Below, one piece after another: positions 27,462 to 38,863 of a stretch of DNA of 64,000 bases. The notes beneath the pieces are model-generated. The model saw nothing but the letters and a program-made list of their open reading frames with translations. It ran no database searches and was not told where the DNA came from. Made by a program: the position numbers and the translations under genes. How positions within the stretch are numbered: position 1 is the first letter of the stretch; the number at the start of each line of letters is the position of its first letter. Source of the DNA: Anarhynchus alexandrinus (lineage: Eukaryota; Chordata; Aves; Charadriiformes; Charadriidae); the NCBI GenBank assembly GCA_008711295.1, contig VUYV01000119.1:1021159-1085158 (forward strand). Direction: 5' to 3'.

Positions 27462-28509
27462 AATACTCAACAACGAGCAGGGTTGCAGTCTCTTATGGGT
27501 GCTGCCATTTCGGGTCCTGGTGGAGCTAGTCCCTTAGTGATGTGAGAAGCTCCAGACCAAACACACGATTTAAGTTCTTGCCAGTGAAAACCTCCCACTG
27601 ACTGACTGACCACCTTCATAATTTCTGACCCTACAGCAGAAAATCAGAGTTGAGAAGTAGGCGTAGTTCTTCCCTTCTCCCTAGAGGGAAGAGGAACATT
27701 TTGGTAACAGAAGGTGGGAAAGGGAAGTATTTAGGAACTTCAGAAGCATGACTGGATGTGTCCTCTCTTTTTTTTTTTTTTTTTCAGGACTGAAGAGAAA
27801 ATAGGTATCTTCTGATGTTCCTCTGCACAGTATGTCTTGGAAGGAAAAGAATGGAGCCTGCCGCCCTTCAGCTTCCAAGAGTTCCGAAGTGCGGCAGAAG
27901 TACTGAGCAGCACTGAACTGAGGCTAGGTAGCAATTTCGTTCCTGGGAAGAAAGGATGACATAGGTACGCAGGTGTTGGATCAGTTGTATAAATAGTAAT
28001 GGATGAATTTTTTGGGATATAATCAGTGTTTGGGAACAAGTTTCCAGCTCTTACTTTCAGCAAACAGCAAGAGTTTCCACAAGAGGAAATAAGCCATTGC
28101 AGATTGCAGGAGTATTTAGGCTTTTGTAAGGGTCACAAATGTAAATGGCAGTTAATTACTGCCAACATTTTTTTTCCTTTTCTTTTAATACCATGATTAT
28201 TTGACATTATTAACATGGAATCCAAACGCTAAAATACATTATTTCAATACTGCACAGCTACAGAAGTATGCACCAAATAAAGGTCAGGCACTACTCACAG
28301 GAACAGAGAAAATCTAACATTTTCACCGTATTCATTTGTCATGATGCCACATCTTCCTTAAATGGAAAACCAGAGCAATATATTAGATATTTTTCAACTT
28401 TGGGATGTTCATATACTTCCAGTATAAATCTTTGCTGAAAATGTGCATGGAGAAGATCAAGATCTGTAATATAATAGTGTCATTATAATGTAGCAAAAAT
28501 ATTTCTTAC
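27462..28509. other. Non-coding with a 17-base T-run
   Basis: No gene recognised. A T-run at 27768-27784 is followed by CAG, which resembles a splice acceptor, but no plausible exon follows it. Confidence 0.45.
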
Positions 28510-28760
28510 TTTTATGAACACAAATACACTCCCAAGTGTACACAGCCTAGTAGCAACAATTTGTTTTTTCCAGATATTGAACTGGCAGGTAGGAGCTATG
28601 AACTTGTATGTTGCCGGGTACATAAGCACTCCATGGACAACTCACAGAAATAGCATCCTTACAGTATTCCCAAGATCTGTGTTGGGCCTCCAATATCTTA
28701 GAACTAGCCAGATTTGACTTCAGTGCATTATTTTGATGATTACACCTTTAGGGAGAAAGG
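28510..28760 (+). mobile_element. Possible ancient LINE RT remnant around motif B
   Basis: One frame ends with VFPRSVLGLQYL near 28666-28702, which resembles the CR1/L3 motif B block [10 protein letters not shown] followed by L-F. The upstream sequence is compatible with the spacing to motif A but is too decayed to confirm. The rest of the domain is not recognisable. It could be coincidence. Confidence 0.3.
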
Positions 28761-30846
28761 AAACAAAAAATTATTGAGTGGTGAGGGGAGTGAAAACTGC
28801 ATGCAAGAAGAAAGCTCCTAGTAGGCAGGTAAAAAATGTGCATAGAGAAGTAACCTCAGGCATACTCAAGAAAAACAAAACCTTGACCAAGACTAATGAG
28901 GCATTTATCTTCCAGAGTAGAAGTCTCTATGTGATGTCTCTACAGTACTTCATCAGATCTCTCAGGAACAGGGTCTGAAATGACTAAATGCACCCAGTGG
29001 AGTATCTGAGCAAATAACAGAAAACATGAAGAACTGAGGGGAGGGAGAGATGTACCTTAAATACCACCTCTGCCAATCTTAAATGCTTCACTCCAAGCAT
29101 TCATCCATAAGCCAAAGCCTTTTCATAAGGGAAAAGAAACAAAGGAGTACTTCTTTTGAATCATCAAAGGTAGCAGACAAGCAATATTCTAATGGTTAAA
29201 GGAAATATTTCCCTTTCCTCAGGAAATTGTTCTAACCACCAGGTCAAACTGTTCTGGGCAGCATCACTTAACCCCATAACGAAGCTGTTTCACTTTGCAA
29301 AGCACAACACAGATCATTATTAGTTTAGACAGCCAGCTAGCATGAAGCACCATATTTTCCTAGCCCAGATATTATCATACTCAAGAGCAAGGAAAACCTA
29401 AATGTCAGTTACTGTAACCACGTTATGCTTTTGTTATTAATTAATAGTTTGGTAAGCCTGTGGCACTCTAGTCATGAACAGATATGCAAATCATCTATGT
29501 TGGGGGAGAACTAGCTTGAAAAACTGAGGATCAGGTGCCTGGGTTGTTTTTTTTTTTAATTGTCCTTAGCTTTTCAGGCAACTATCTGATTTTCACGCTT
29601 GCAACTGGTGACTTATCCGTAAAACCACAAAGAGAAAAGCAGCCGCATCACAGGTTACATTACAGAAGTCCCCCTGCCCTTACAGTCCTCTGACACTCAT
29701 CCACCACACAGCTCATACCTGCCTCAAGAAGCTTATTTGTAAGGACACCTTCATCTCTTCATTTTCCTGTAACTCTATTAAGCAGTCCTTGCAATTAACT
29801 TTCAGTCAAAAACGCTTTTGTTATTATAAGGGGCTGCTAACAAATTACCTGGAAGTGCTCAGCCTTCAGTATAAAGTCTGCAACATTTGGCATCCACCAC
29901 ATGGTAAATTCAGTTTTGCTTTTTTCTAAGCAAGGTAAGGAGCTGATAAAAGGCAGATACTAAAGCACTGACTCATACTGGAGCCCTATTTATAATGCTG
30001 AATTTAAAAAAAAAAATAAAAAAAGTCTAAGACGTCTCAAAGACTGATTTCTTTTAAAATCAAAAGAGGATGGAAAAGGCAGCTATTTTAAAAACCGCTG
30101 GCAAAGTGAAAATTCTGTTTGCTGTTCACTTCCTGGCAGAAATCTAAAAAAGATGAATGAGGAGAAAGTGAATAATTCTCTCCAGTCTTACTAACAGCAA
30201 GGTAATACAACTTACTGCAAGACCCTAGTGAATTTTTTGGAGATACTGACACAAACGTTTTTCCTCCAAAGTTTAATGTAAGCTAATCACTGATGTTTCA
30301 GGTGTAGACACTTACATATGGGACCCAGAAATGTAACAGTACCCCCCCCACACCCCTCAATATTCCTTCGCTCTCCCCTATTTTGCAATGCAACTTCCAG
30401 CAAAGACTACCTCTTCACTTTGGTAATAGCCAAAATGAAGAACAAGTCTTCTCTGCATAAACTACCTTACTTTGACCAAGATGTAGATTAAATACTCACA
30501 GTTGCTGATACTGTATTTATTTGTCATGTACAGAATTATTCTACAGGCATTTCCTTACTTACTTTTAGTTTCAACTGCCTAAACCCATGAAGAGGGCAGC
30601 CTTAATGACAGCACAAAGCTATGGATAATGCCCACAGAAGCATGGACAGTAATTACTGTTAAAATCCTTCACCTGTACCTAAACATTAAATTATTCGCAA
30701 ACAGAAGTAATGGTCTCTAATGTCCCATAAGAAAGGTCAACCTAAGATCACTTTGAAAATGTATTACAGGAGTACTGAATGTCAAACTGAGATGGGAGGT
30801 TCATGCAAACCACCACAAATGGATGGGAGCTGTATATTTCAAATAA
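28761..30846. other. Non-coding, no feature recognised
   Basis: AT-rich sequence with short A/T runs (29547-29558, about 30006-30024) and a C-run at about 30342-30350. No gene or interspersed repeat recognised. Confidence 0.5.
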
Positions 30847-30999
30847 GTCACAGAATCATAGAATGGTTTGGGTTGGAAGGGACCTTTAAAGATATCTAGT
30901 CCAACCACCTCTGCCATGGGCATGGACATCTTTCACTAGATCAGGTTGCTCAAAGCCCCATCCAACCTGACCTTGAACACTTCCAACGATGGGGCATCC
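30847..30999 (-). mobile_element. Short CR1 3' end
   Basis: Antisense 3' end 'tcacagaatcatagaatgg', then the 'ggttggaagggacctttaaa' tract and the last codons of ORF2 to about 30999. A six-base AAGTCA is present at 30845-30850 and again at 31001-31006, which could be a target-site duplication but is short enough to be chance. Confidence 0.9.
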
Positions 31000-33212
31000 A
31001 AAGTCAGCTGTGAGTAGTTTGAAACGCAGTGCCTCAAAACTGACTGGTGAAGGATCTTATATCTTCAGACAACACACACACACACAAACCCAAGCAATGT
31101 GTTTTGGAGGTCAGAGGAAACAGAATTGTTACCTAAGAAAAGATACTGTTGTCCTCTTCCTTCCTAAAACTAGCAGACTTTTGTAAGCAAAAGGACAGCA
31201 GTATTTTCTTTTATGTTGCATAAGGCTTTTTTTTTTATTTTTTTTTTAATGAGACAAATAAGGACAGAATATGGAGCAGACACTGTCCTCCAAAATACAT
31301 AACTCATATGTCTACTTTCCATCTCATTCCTGAATTCTGTCCTTATAACTGATTCTGGGACTTAAAATTATATGAAAGCTTTTCTATTAAAAAAAAAAAA
31401 AAGCATCTGATTAGCCCTAACAACTCCTTTGCTTCCCAGAAGAGCGCTTTCTGTTCAAAGCAAACGATCTATTATTTCGCAGCCAATACTGTGTATATTT
31501 TTGTTTTGGCTCATTAACCTGAGCTGGGCAAGTCGTAAATAGAAAGCTCTGTTCTCATTGATTCATTTTTAGAATTAAAACAATGGATTGGGCAAAAGAG
31601 GCAAAATGTTTATGATTAGCAATGAATCACTCCAGTCAGTGCCTAAAAGACAAATGTTGCTGAAAAATAGTCTTATGATAACACACTGTGAATAGCCTGA
31701 ATTTTATTCACAGGCTTACTTTTAATACTGAAAGCCAGATGCTGCCTGTTAGAAAAATGTACTTCAGCCAAAACTGTCACCATCTTCTATGTGCTATAAT
31801 GACAGCAGAATTTCTACCAGATTATGCCCTTTGATTTTCACATATCTGTGTGTGCAGATCTGGGCGTGGGAAGGACTTGCAGATTCGCAGTTTAGAAAAA
31901 CCAAACATGGGTAGCTAAAATCTACTCCTGAAGCTGAGATGAGACGAAGCTTCTGTTTTCCTAGACAAAAGCCGCTGACTTCCAAGGCAAAACTGATAAC
32001 TTCTAATGAAGTTGTTTCAGGGAGCAAATAGTATAAATGTGTCTGTATGTTACGTTTAATTAATTGTATCTCAAGCTAATCAGGATTGTCTAGGAGGCCA
32101 AAATCTGGTAACAACCCAGAAAACTGTTTTATTATGAGGGCAGAACTCACCCTTCCTGGCTAACACACACAAGGCAAATTTATGAAATGGAGGTAGCAAC
32201 TCGAGCTTTATGAATACAGTTAAAGATTTCTTTTTGATATCTGTATTGTCTCAGTGAGTTCCCTCCCAATCAGTAGATAAGCAAAAGTTTTTCAACAATA
32301 AATTACATAAATGTAGCAACTAAAAGCTTTCATGTATCACAAAGTAGTCACACTATGACATAATACAATTTTTTTCTTGATAAAAGTGAGATCTACTGCC
32401 ATATTTATTTTTTATTACTATGCTGCTTTCTACATGATTAGCAGTGCACATAGCAGCTATGAAATAAAAGGCCAGAGGAAGCATTACCATAGTCTTTTAA
32501 TGCACATTTCAGAACTGACTCAAATATTGAGGAAACCAAGGACTGAATCACATTGAGCCATTTTTTACTTAGGATCTGAAGCCAAACAAAGAGTCTACAG
32601 CCTACAGGTCGAGTACTCCCAATATTAAACTCTTTCAGATGGGTAATTCATATAAGCAATGAATTGCTGCTTTCTTGACCTGTTCAGTCTCAGTATTGGT
32701 GGGATTGATGCTTAAAATGCAGGGCTTGGCAAGCAAACACTGAGAATATGAGAGAGAAGGACAAGAAAATCGGAGTTATCACAATAAAGTCATGTGGAAC
32801 AACTTCACAGTAACTGGAAATGAGGGACCCTTTCTGTTCATGGTATTTGAGGGGAAAATTAGGTAGGTTTAATAGATGAGCATCTTTTCTTTGAGAGGCA
32901 CTGAAAAAGATGGATAGGATTTACAGATAATCAGATGTGATAACTCATTTCACCCCTGTGACAACCTATTTTAAGCTAAATGCTATGGCCAAAAGGCAGA
33001 TGTGTAGACAAGCAGCTAAACTGCTGCACTCCTACCTCCGAAGTCAGGGCAATCACCCTCTGCTCTGAATCATTCACTACAGTACACAAAGCGTACTATG
33101 GTAATGTATCTTTGAAACCGTAGGCATCAAAAGCAGGACAAAAAAATCTGTATTCTAAACAGTGTTTCTTAGATTCTTCCTTCTGAGTTACTTTGAATCC
33201 AAGAAGGCAACA
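31000..33212. other. Non-coding with simple repeats
   Basis: Contains a (CA)n tract at 31071-31086, T-runs at about 31229-31248 and an A-run at about 31389-31402. No gene or interspersed repeat recognised. Confidence 0.5.
31071..31086. repeat. (CA)n microsatellite, short
   Basis: About eight CA units in an otherwise unique region. Confidence 0.9.
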
Positions 33213-33357
33213 ACCCTGGAAGTGTTCAAGGCTAGACTGGATGGGGCTTTGAGCAATTTGGTCTAGAGGAAGGTGTTCCTGCCCATGGCAGGGGAGGTTG
33301 GAACTAGATGATCTTTAAGGTCCGTTCCAACCTAAACCATTCTGTGATTCTGTGATT
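33213..33357 (+). mobile_element. Short CR1 3' end
   Basis: Begins 'accctggaagtgttcaagg' in the last ORF2 codons and ends with two octamers ('attctgtgattctgtgatt') at about 33357. Only about 145 bp of the element was inserted. Confidence 0.92.
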
Positions 33358-34982
33358 TCTTTTTAATAATTGCAGCACAATAGTATCTACATCAAATACA
33401 TTTTTCAAAATACCATGCTTTTGATTAATTCAATGGGGTGTAGATCCCAAATCCATGCTCTTTTGAAGGCTGGCTTTGGCCTTTTGAATCTCTCTTTTAA
33501 TGAAGCGATGTTCAGGCAGCCAGAGATGCCTAAGCAAATCTGAACGCACAGAACCAACAAGACTGGAGGCACATATTAGTTTAATGACAGCATTGGCTGC
33601 AATAAGATAACTTCCAGCAGAGATGTCTGTCTCCTTCAGTCACCCAGTTACTTGCTCTACTTCTATGCAATTTTACTTCCTTATATCAGGAATATTAGAA
33701 TAATTCTGTATAATCACTAAAACCAACATATTGAAAGCAATCAGGAAATCTGAATATTTAACACACTGCTCTAGGGAATTAAAAGGAACCCTGTCAACTC
33801 AGACTATCCTGAAAATGAGTTAATTAAGATCCCTACGAGCAAACACAAAGAACAAGTACTCAACGCATTGGTATTAAATGAAAGCAGGAGGCCCCCCTCA
33901 ACAACCGGAAAACTGTAAGTGTGGCTTTACTGCAGTTTAGATAGTAAGTGTGGAAAGCATGAACTACAGCAGAAGCCTTGCAGAGTAAATTAAGATATTC
34001 CGTGTGCTTTAGGTTTTCTTTCTGTCAAGACACAAGCAATCAAAGAAGATATGTCTAAAAATAAAGACTACTTTAGTATGAACTACTGCTGGGAGGATAT
34101 AACACGGTGCTCAGAAAGAAAACCTGACATTTGTATTCCTGTCATCCAAACTGGAGTAAGCCACGCAAAATGCCCTACTCGCAGCACCCATGCGAGGGGC
34201 CTGGTTCCCCATAGGGCCTCCTTCTGGCTTATTTTATAAGGGAATGGAGGACTGTGGTAGAACTTTGGCCAACACTTAGCCTTGAATGGTTTCAAAAGAA
34301 TGAATGTTCAGAAGATGGGTTTTGCTCTGAGATGCTTTCTATGGTAAGGGTCTGCGAAATCTCAGAAGGTTCAGAGATGTTGGAAGGTTCCCGAGAAGCA
34401 CAAACAGCACTTCTGCAGTACCAGGGGTCGACCAACAGTCTTTTTTTCCCCCACAAAGAAAACTGAACTTCCATAACCCGCTCCAATAACCATCCCACTC
34501 CCCTCCCACCTGCAAGGATTCTTCTGTGAGAGGATTACATATAAAATCCTGTTATTTTTTCCAATCTTTCTCCTTAACTGACTTTTTCCCCAGACCATAA
34601 AAAACTTGTTGCAGGTGTCAGTCCTGGTGTTCCCAGACAGACACAGACCTTGTTCTTCTGAGGTTCTTGTTCCATTAAATTAAGACGCTGCATATGCTCA
34701 ATAATCAGGGCTGCGGGGCGGGAATCGCAGGCTGGGAACATCATGCTCTCTTGCCCACAACTGGAAAATCCATTTGAAAAATTTAACTGAAATACTGCAG
34801 CTGGAAGAGTGGGAAAGCAATAAGGAATTACAGGCTGTTCCCAGTAAAAATGTATCCATGTCTGAGCCATTGAAAACAAACTCCAGCATAGAAACAAAAT
34901 TAGTTGGTAAATGTTTTGATATCAGCCAAAGAAATAGGAACTTCTGAATAAGATCTGAATTGAAGTAACAAACACTAAACTA
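33358..34982. other. Non-coding, no feature recognised
   Basis: Mostly unique sequence. A 107-codon minus-strand frame (34574-34897) has no recognisable domain. No repeat family recognised. Confidence 0.5.
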
Positions 34983-36400
34983 ATTTCCTCCATTCAGATA
35001 GTTGTAGAGAGCGATAAGGTGTCCCCTCAGCCTCCTTTTCTCCAGGCTAAACAACTCCACTTCCCTCAGACACTCCTCATAAGACTTGTCCTCCAGACCC
35101 CTCACCAGCTTTGTTGCCCTTCTCTGGACATGCTCCAGCACCTCTATGTCTTTCTTGTAGTGAGGGGCCCACAACTGAACACAGTACTCGAGGTGGGGCC
35201 TCACCAGTGCTGAGTACAGGGAAACTATTACTTCCGTAGACCTGCTGGCCACGCTATTCCTGATACAGGCCAGGATGCTGTTGGCCTTCTTGGCCACCTG
35301 GGCACACTGCTGGCTCATATTCAGCCAGCTGTCGACCAACACCCCCAGGTCCTTCTCCTCCAGGCAGCTTTCCAGCCATTCTTCCCCAAGCCTTTGGCAC
35401 TGCATGGGGTTGTTGTGACCCAAGTGCACGACCCGGCACTTGGCCTTGTTGAACTTCATACCATTGGCCTCAGCCCATTGCTCCAGCCTGTCCAGATCCC
35501 TCTGCAGAGCCATCCTACCCTCAAGCAGATCAACACTCTTGCCCAACTTGGTGTCAGCTGCAAACTTACTGAGGGTGCACTCTATCCCCTTGTACAGGTT
35601 GTTGATATAGGCATTAGAGAGAACCATCCCCAGTCCTGAACCCTGTGGAACACTACTTGTGACCAGCCACCAACTGATTTATCTCCATTCACCACCACTC
35701 TCTGGGCCCAGCCATCCAGCCAGTTTTTTACCCAGCAAAGAGTACACCCGTCCAAGCCATGAACAGCTGGTTTCTCCAGAAGAATGCTGTGGGAAACAGT
35801 GTCAAAAGCTTTACTGAAGCTCAGGTAGACAACATCCACAGCCTTTCCCTCATCCACTAAGTGAGTCACCTTGTCATAGAAGGAGATGAGATTTGACAGG
35901 CAGGACCTGCCTTTCATGAACCCATGCTGACTGGACCTGATCACCTGGTTGTTCTGCACATGCCATGTGATGGCACTCAGGATGATCTGCTCCATAACCT
36001 TCCAAGGCACCGAGGTCAGACTGACAGGCCTGCAGTTCCCTGGATCCTCCTTCTGGCCCTTGTTGTGGCTTGGTGTCACATTTGCTAACCTCCAGTCCAC
36101 TGGCACCTCCCCATTTAGCCAGGACTGCTGATAAATAATGGAGAGTGGCTTGGTAAACACTTCTGCCAGCTCCCTCAGTATCGCTGGGTGGATCCCACCT
36201 GGCCCCATATACTTGTATGCGTTTAAGTGTTGTAGCAGGTCACTAACCATTTCCCCTTGGATTATGGGGGTTTCATTCTGCTCCTCATCCTTGTCTTCGA
36301 GCTCAGAGGGCTGGATACCCAGAGAACAACAGGTCTTACTATTAAAGACTGAGGCAAAGGTGGCATTAAAGAAGGTATTTTGATGTGTTGCATCTGACAT
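34983..36400 (-). mobile_element. CR1 LINE RT fragment, catalytic residues substituted
   Basis: Minus-strand CR1 ORF2 from upstream of the RT domain to just after [11 protein letters not shown]. The 3' UTR and octamer tail are absent, so the copy is truncated at both ends. Blocks in order are MGPGGIHP, NCRPVSLTS, QHGFMKGRSCLSNLISFYD, motif A VVYLSFSKAFDTVSH (35801-35824), [17 protein letters not shown], motif C FAADTK (35553-35564), LGVLVD and [11 protein letters not shown]. Motif A has Ser where CR1 has Asp, and motif C has Ala for the first Asp, so the RT should be inactive. A one-base deletion after the VVVNG block shifts the frame near 35690. The same substitutions occur in the copy at 57621, which lies in inverted orientation. 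Confidence 0.92.
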
Positions 36401-38443
36401 ACAGCCTTTAAAAATGTAAATGGATGGTGCTGACTTAAAGCAACATAAATTTGGTTTCTTGTTTGTAATCACAGTACAGGAACATATGCTATTCCTTCTA
36501 TCAGCAAGTCTTCTTTTGACATTAAATTTCTCTTTTTGTTTTCACTTGTGATTATCAGAAGGTCTTTATATTTATTGAGACTGTAATGGCAATTTCAGGA
36601 ATAGTATTTCCATTTCATGCAATATAATATTTTCAGGAGAAAAAATATACACACAAACACAGAAACAACCAGGGAAAGTTACGAAACAAGTTTATCGCCA
36701 TATTTATAAAGGACCTAAAAAGACTTAACAATTTAGAGGTCATTTAGTTCACAGTTCTTCACTGATTGGTTTTGAAGGTACACAGTCTTTGCTAACCTCC
36801 CTCCCTCACCCCCAATATTTTAATTGCTATCAAATGCTTGGAATTAAGGGGTTACATTCATGGGCCAAATCCTGCATCACCTAGGAATCACACAGGGATG
36901 CAGGTGAAAAGTACCACTTTGACTCTGGTTAGGTTCCCTAAAGCAACAGTCTGCACGTTAACAAACTCCCAACTGGGAAAGGAGCCTTGGTGATCATCGA
37001 TTTTTCCTGTTCATTTAAAATGAAACAGTTTCAGTTAACAGATATCAGACTAGACTACAAAATCCTCTGCCAAGAGTCTCAATGTATTTTAGCAGAGCCT
37101 CACTTTTTAGGTTTTTTCATCTCTCCACACCGTGCTTCGTGCCAGCCAGCAGCAATCCAACAGGGCTTATTAACTCGGGCTGCCCACTGGGCTTAGACAT
37201 GATGTGCCTGCATCTCCTGGGTGAAGCACTTGCTTATCTAGTGAGCACGCTCCTTGCAGAGAGCAGGCACTTGGAGCTGGGATCTGAGCAACACAGCAGG
37301 AAGTTTCAACAGAGGAAACAAGTATTCTGGGGCGAGTCTCTAACAGGGATGCAGCACAGCCATTACTGGTGTCAGTCAGCCACGGCAGAGACTTCACCCT
37401 GAGAAAACTGCACCTCCAGCAAACGTTCTAACCACTGCATTATTGGATTTTCTTCTCTCCTCTCCAGACAGTCTAAAAGGGTAGGTTTCATCCATATGGT
37501 GAGCAGAGTATTTTCTGGGGTTTGGGAACTAAATTCGGGAGGAAAGTTATTTCCTGCACAGTCTCCTCCCCCTCTTCCCTTCTGGGTCCAGCATTAGGCA
37601 AGTCCCTTAACCAGTATGGCCAACTACAGAAAATTTTTTCTTCATATTGGAAGAGGGAATCAAGTTTTTGAAGTATCTGGTAAGAAAAAGAGCTGCACTC
37701 AATATCAGGTGCACATTTCAGATCCAACTGTTTAACAAGTAAGAATTAGCTCGCAATCATGTGCACAATGAAGAAAAAATTTCATGTCTGTCTCTCCAAA
37801 CAAGTCACAAGAAGAGATACAGTCATAACTTCTTGGTGCTAATGCACACAGAAGCATGGTACAAACCTTGCAGAAGAAGCAATTGCTTCCTGGATTACTT
37901 TTTAAACAAGCTAGAGACGCTGCAGGGACCAAATGTCATAATGTTCCAGCCTGAGCACATAATTTGATACATAGCTTCAGCGCTGATGGTCATCAACCAA
38001 AGCCAACTCTGAAAAAAATTCTCATGAATCAGCAAAACTAGCCAGAAGTTATCAGGCACACAGAGCACACACAGATATTTTACATTAAAATCAACATCAC
38101 TATCAGCTTCCTCTATCTCCTGTATACTTACATGCAACTAGTATTTGCAAATTGTTCTGCTCACAGCACTACAAGCTTTAGGTATTATACAGAAACAGGC
38201 TGGAAGAATCACATGAATTTTATTCTGTCCAACCTGCAGAACAGAGGCTGGATCTTGGCCCCCAGGAGAATTAATTTAATTATGCTCCAGACAGCTTCAT
38301 TGCCTTGCAAGTATAAGAAAAGGGTCTTCAGGGCAAAGGCTGGGTGTGCTGCCCTGGCAGCTGCTGCAGCAGCTTAACCTCGAGCCTTCTTGCAATCCCT
38401 CGAGCCTATCGCATCACTGGGTACCTACACCTGCACTGCTCCT
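36401..38443. other. Non-coding, no feature recognised
   Basis: No repeat family or gene was recognised. A 106-codon plus-strand frame at 37082-37402 and shorter frames have no domain signature. A small GCT/GCA-rich stretch at about 38340-38370 gives a run of alanines and is probably chance. Confidence 0.5.
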
Positions 38444-38863
38444 CAGGAACACCTCTCCTATGAAGAAAGCCTGAGAGAGTTGGGATTGTTCAGCCTGGAG
38501 AAGAGAAGGCTCCAAGGAGACATTAGTGCGGCCTTTTGGTACTTAAAGGGGACTTACAAGAAAGATGAGGACAAACATTTTAGCAGGGCCTGTTGCAATA
38601 GGACAAAGGGTAATGGCTTTAAACTAAAAGAGGGTAGATCTGGATATAAGGGAGAAATTTTTTACAATGAGGGTGGTGAAACACTGGCACAGGTTGCCCA
38701 GAGAGGTGGTAGATGCCCCATCCCTGGAAACATTCAAGGTCGGGCTGGACAGGGCTCTGAGCAACCTGATCTAGTTGAGGACGTCCCTGCTCATTGCAGG
38801 AGGGTTGGACCAGACGACCTTTAAAGGTCCCTTCCAACCCAAACCATTCTATAATTCTATGAA
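38444..38863 (+). mobile_element. 5'-truncated CR1 LINE
   Basis: Starts at 'aggaacacctctcctatga' and keeps an open frame for about 125 codons of the ORF2 C terminus ([20 protein letters not shown], then NRTKGNGFKL). The 3' UTR follows and ends 'aaaccattctataattctat' at about 38863. It is more diverged than the 13978 group. Catalytic motifs lie upstream of the break and are absent. Confidence 0.92.

Noticed and set aside
27768..27787. T-run followed by CAG as a splice acceptor
   Set aside because: No plausible exon with a donor follows; T-runs are common in this window.
30845..31006. AAGTCA on both sides of a short CR1, as a target-site duplication
   Set aside because: Six bases is within chance expectation, and CR1 insertions often lack clear duplications.
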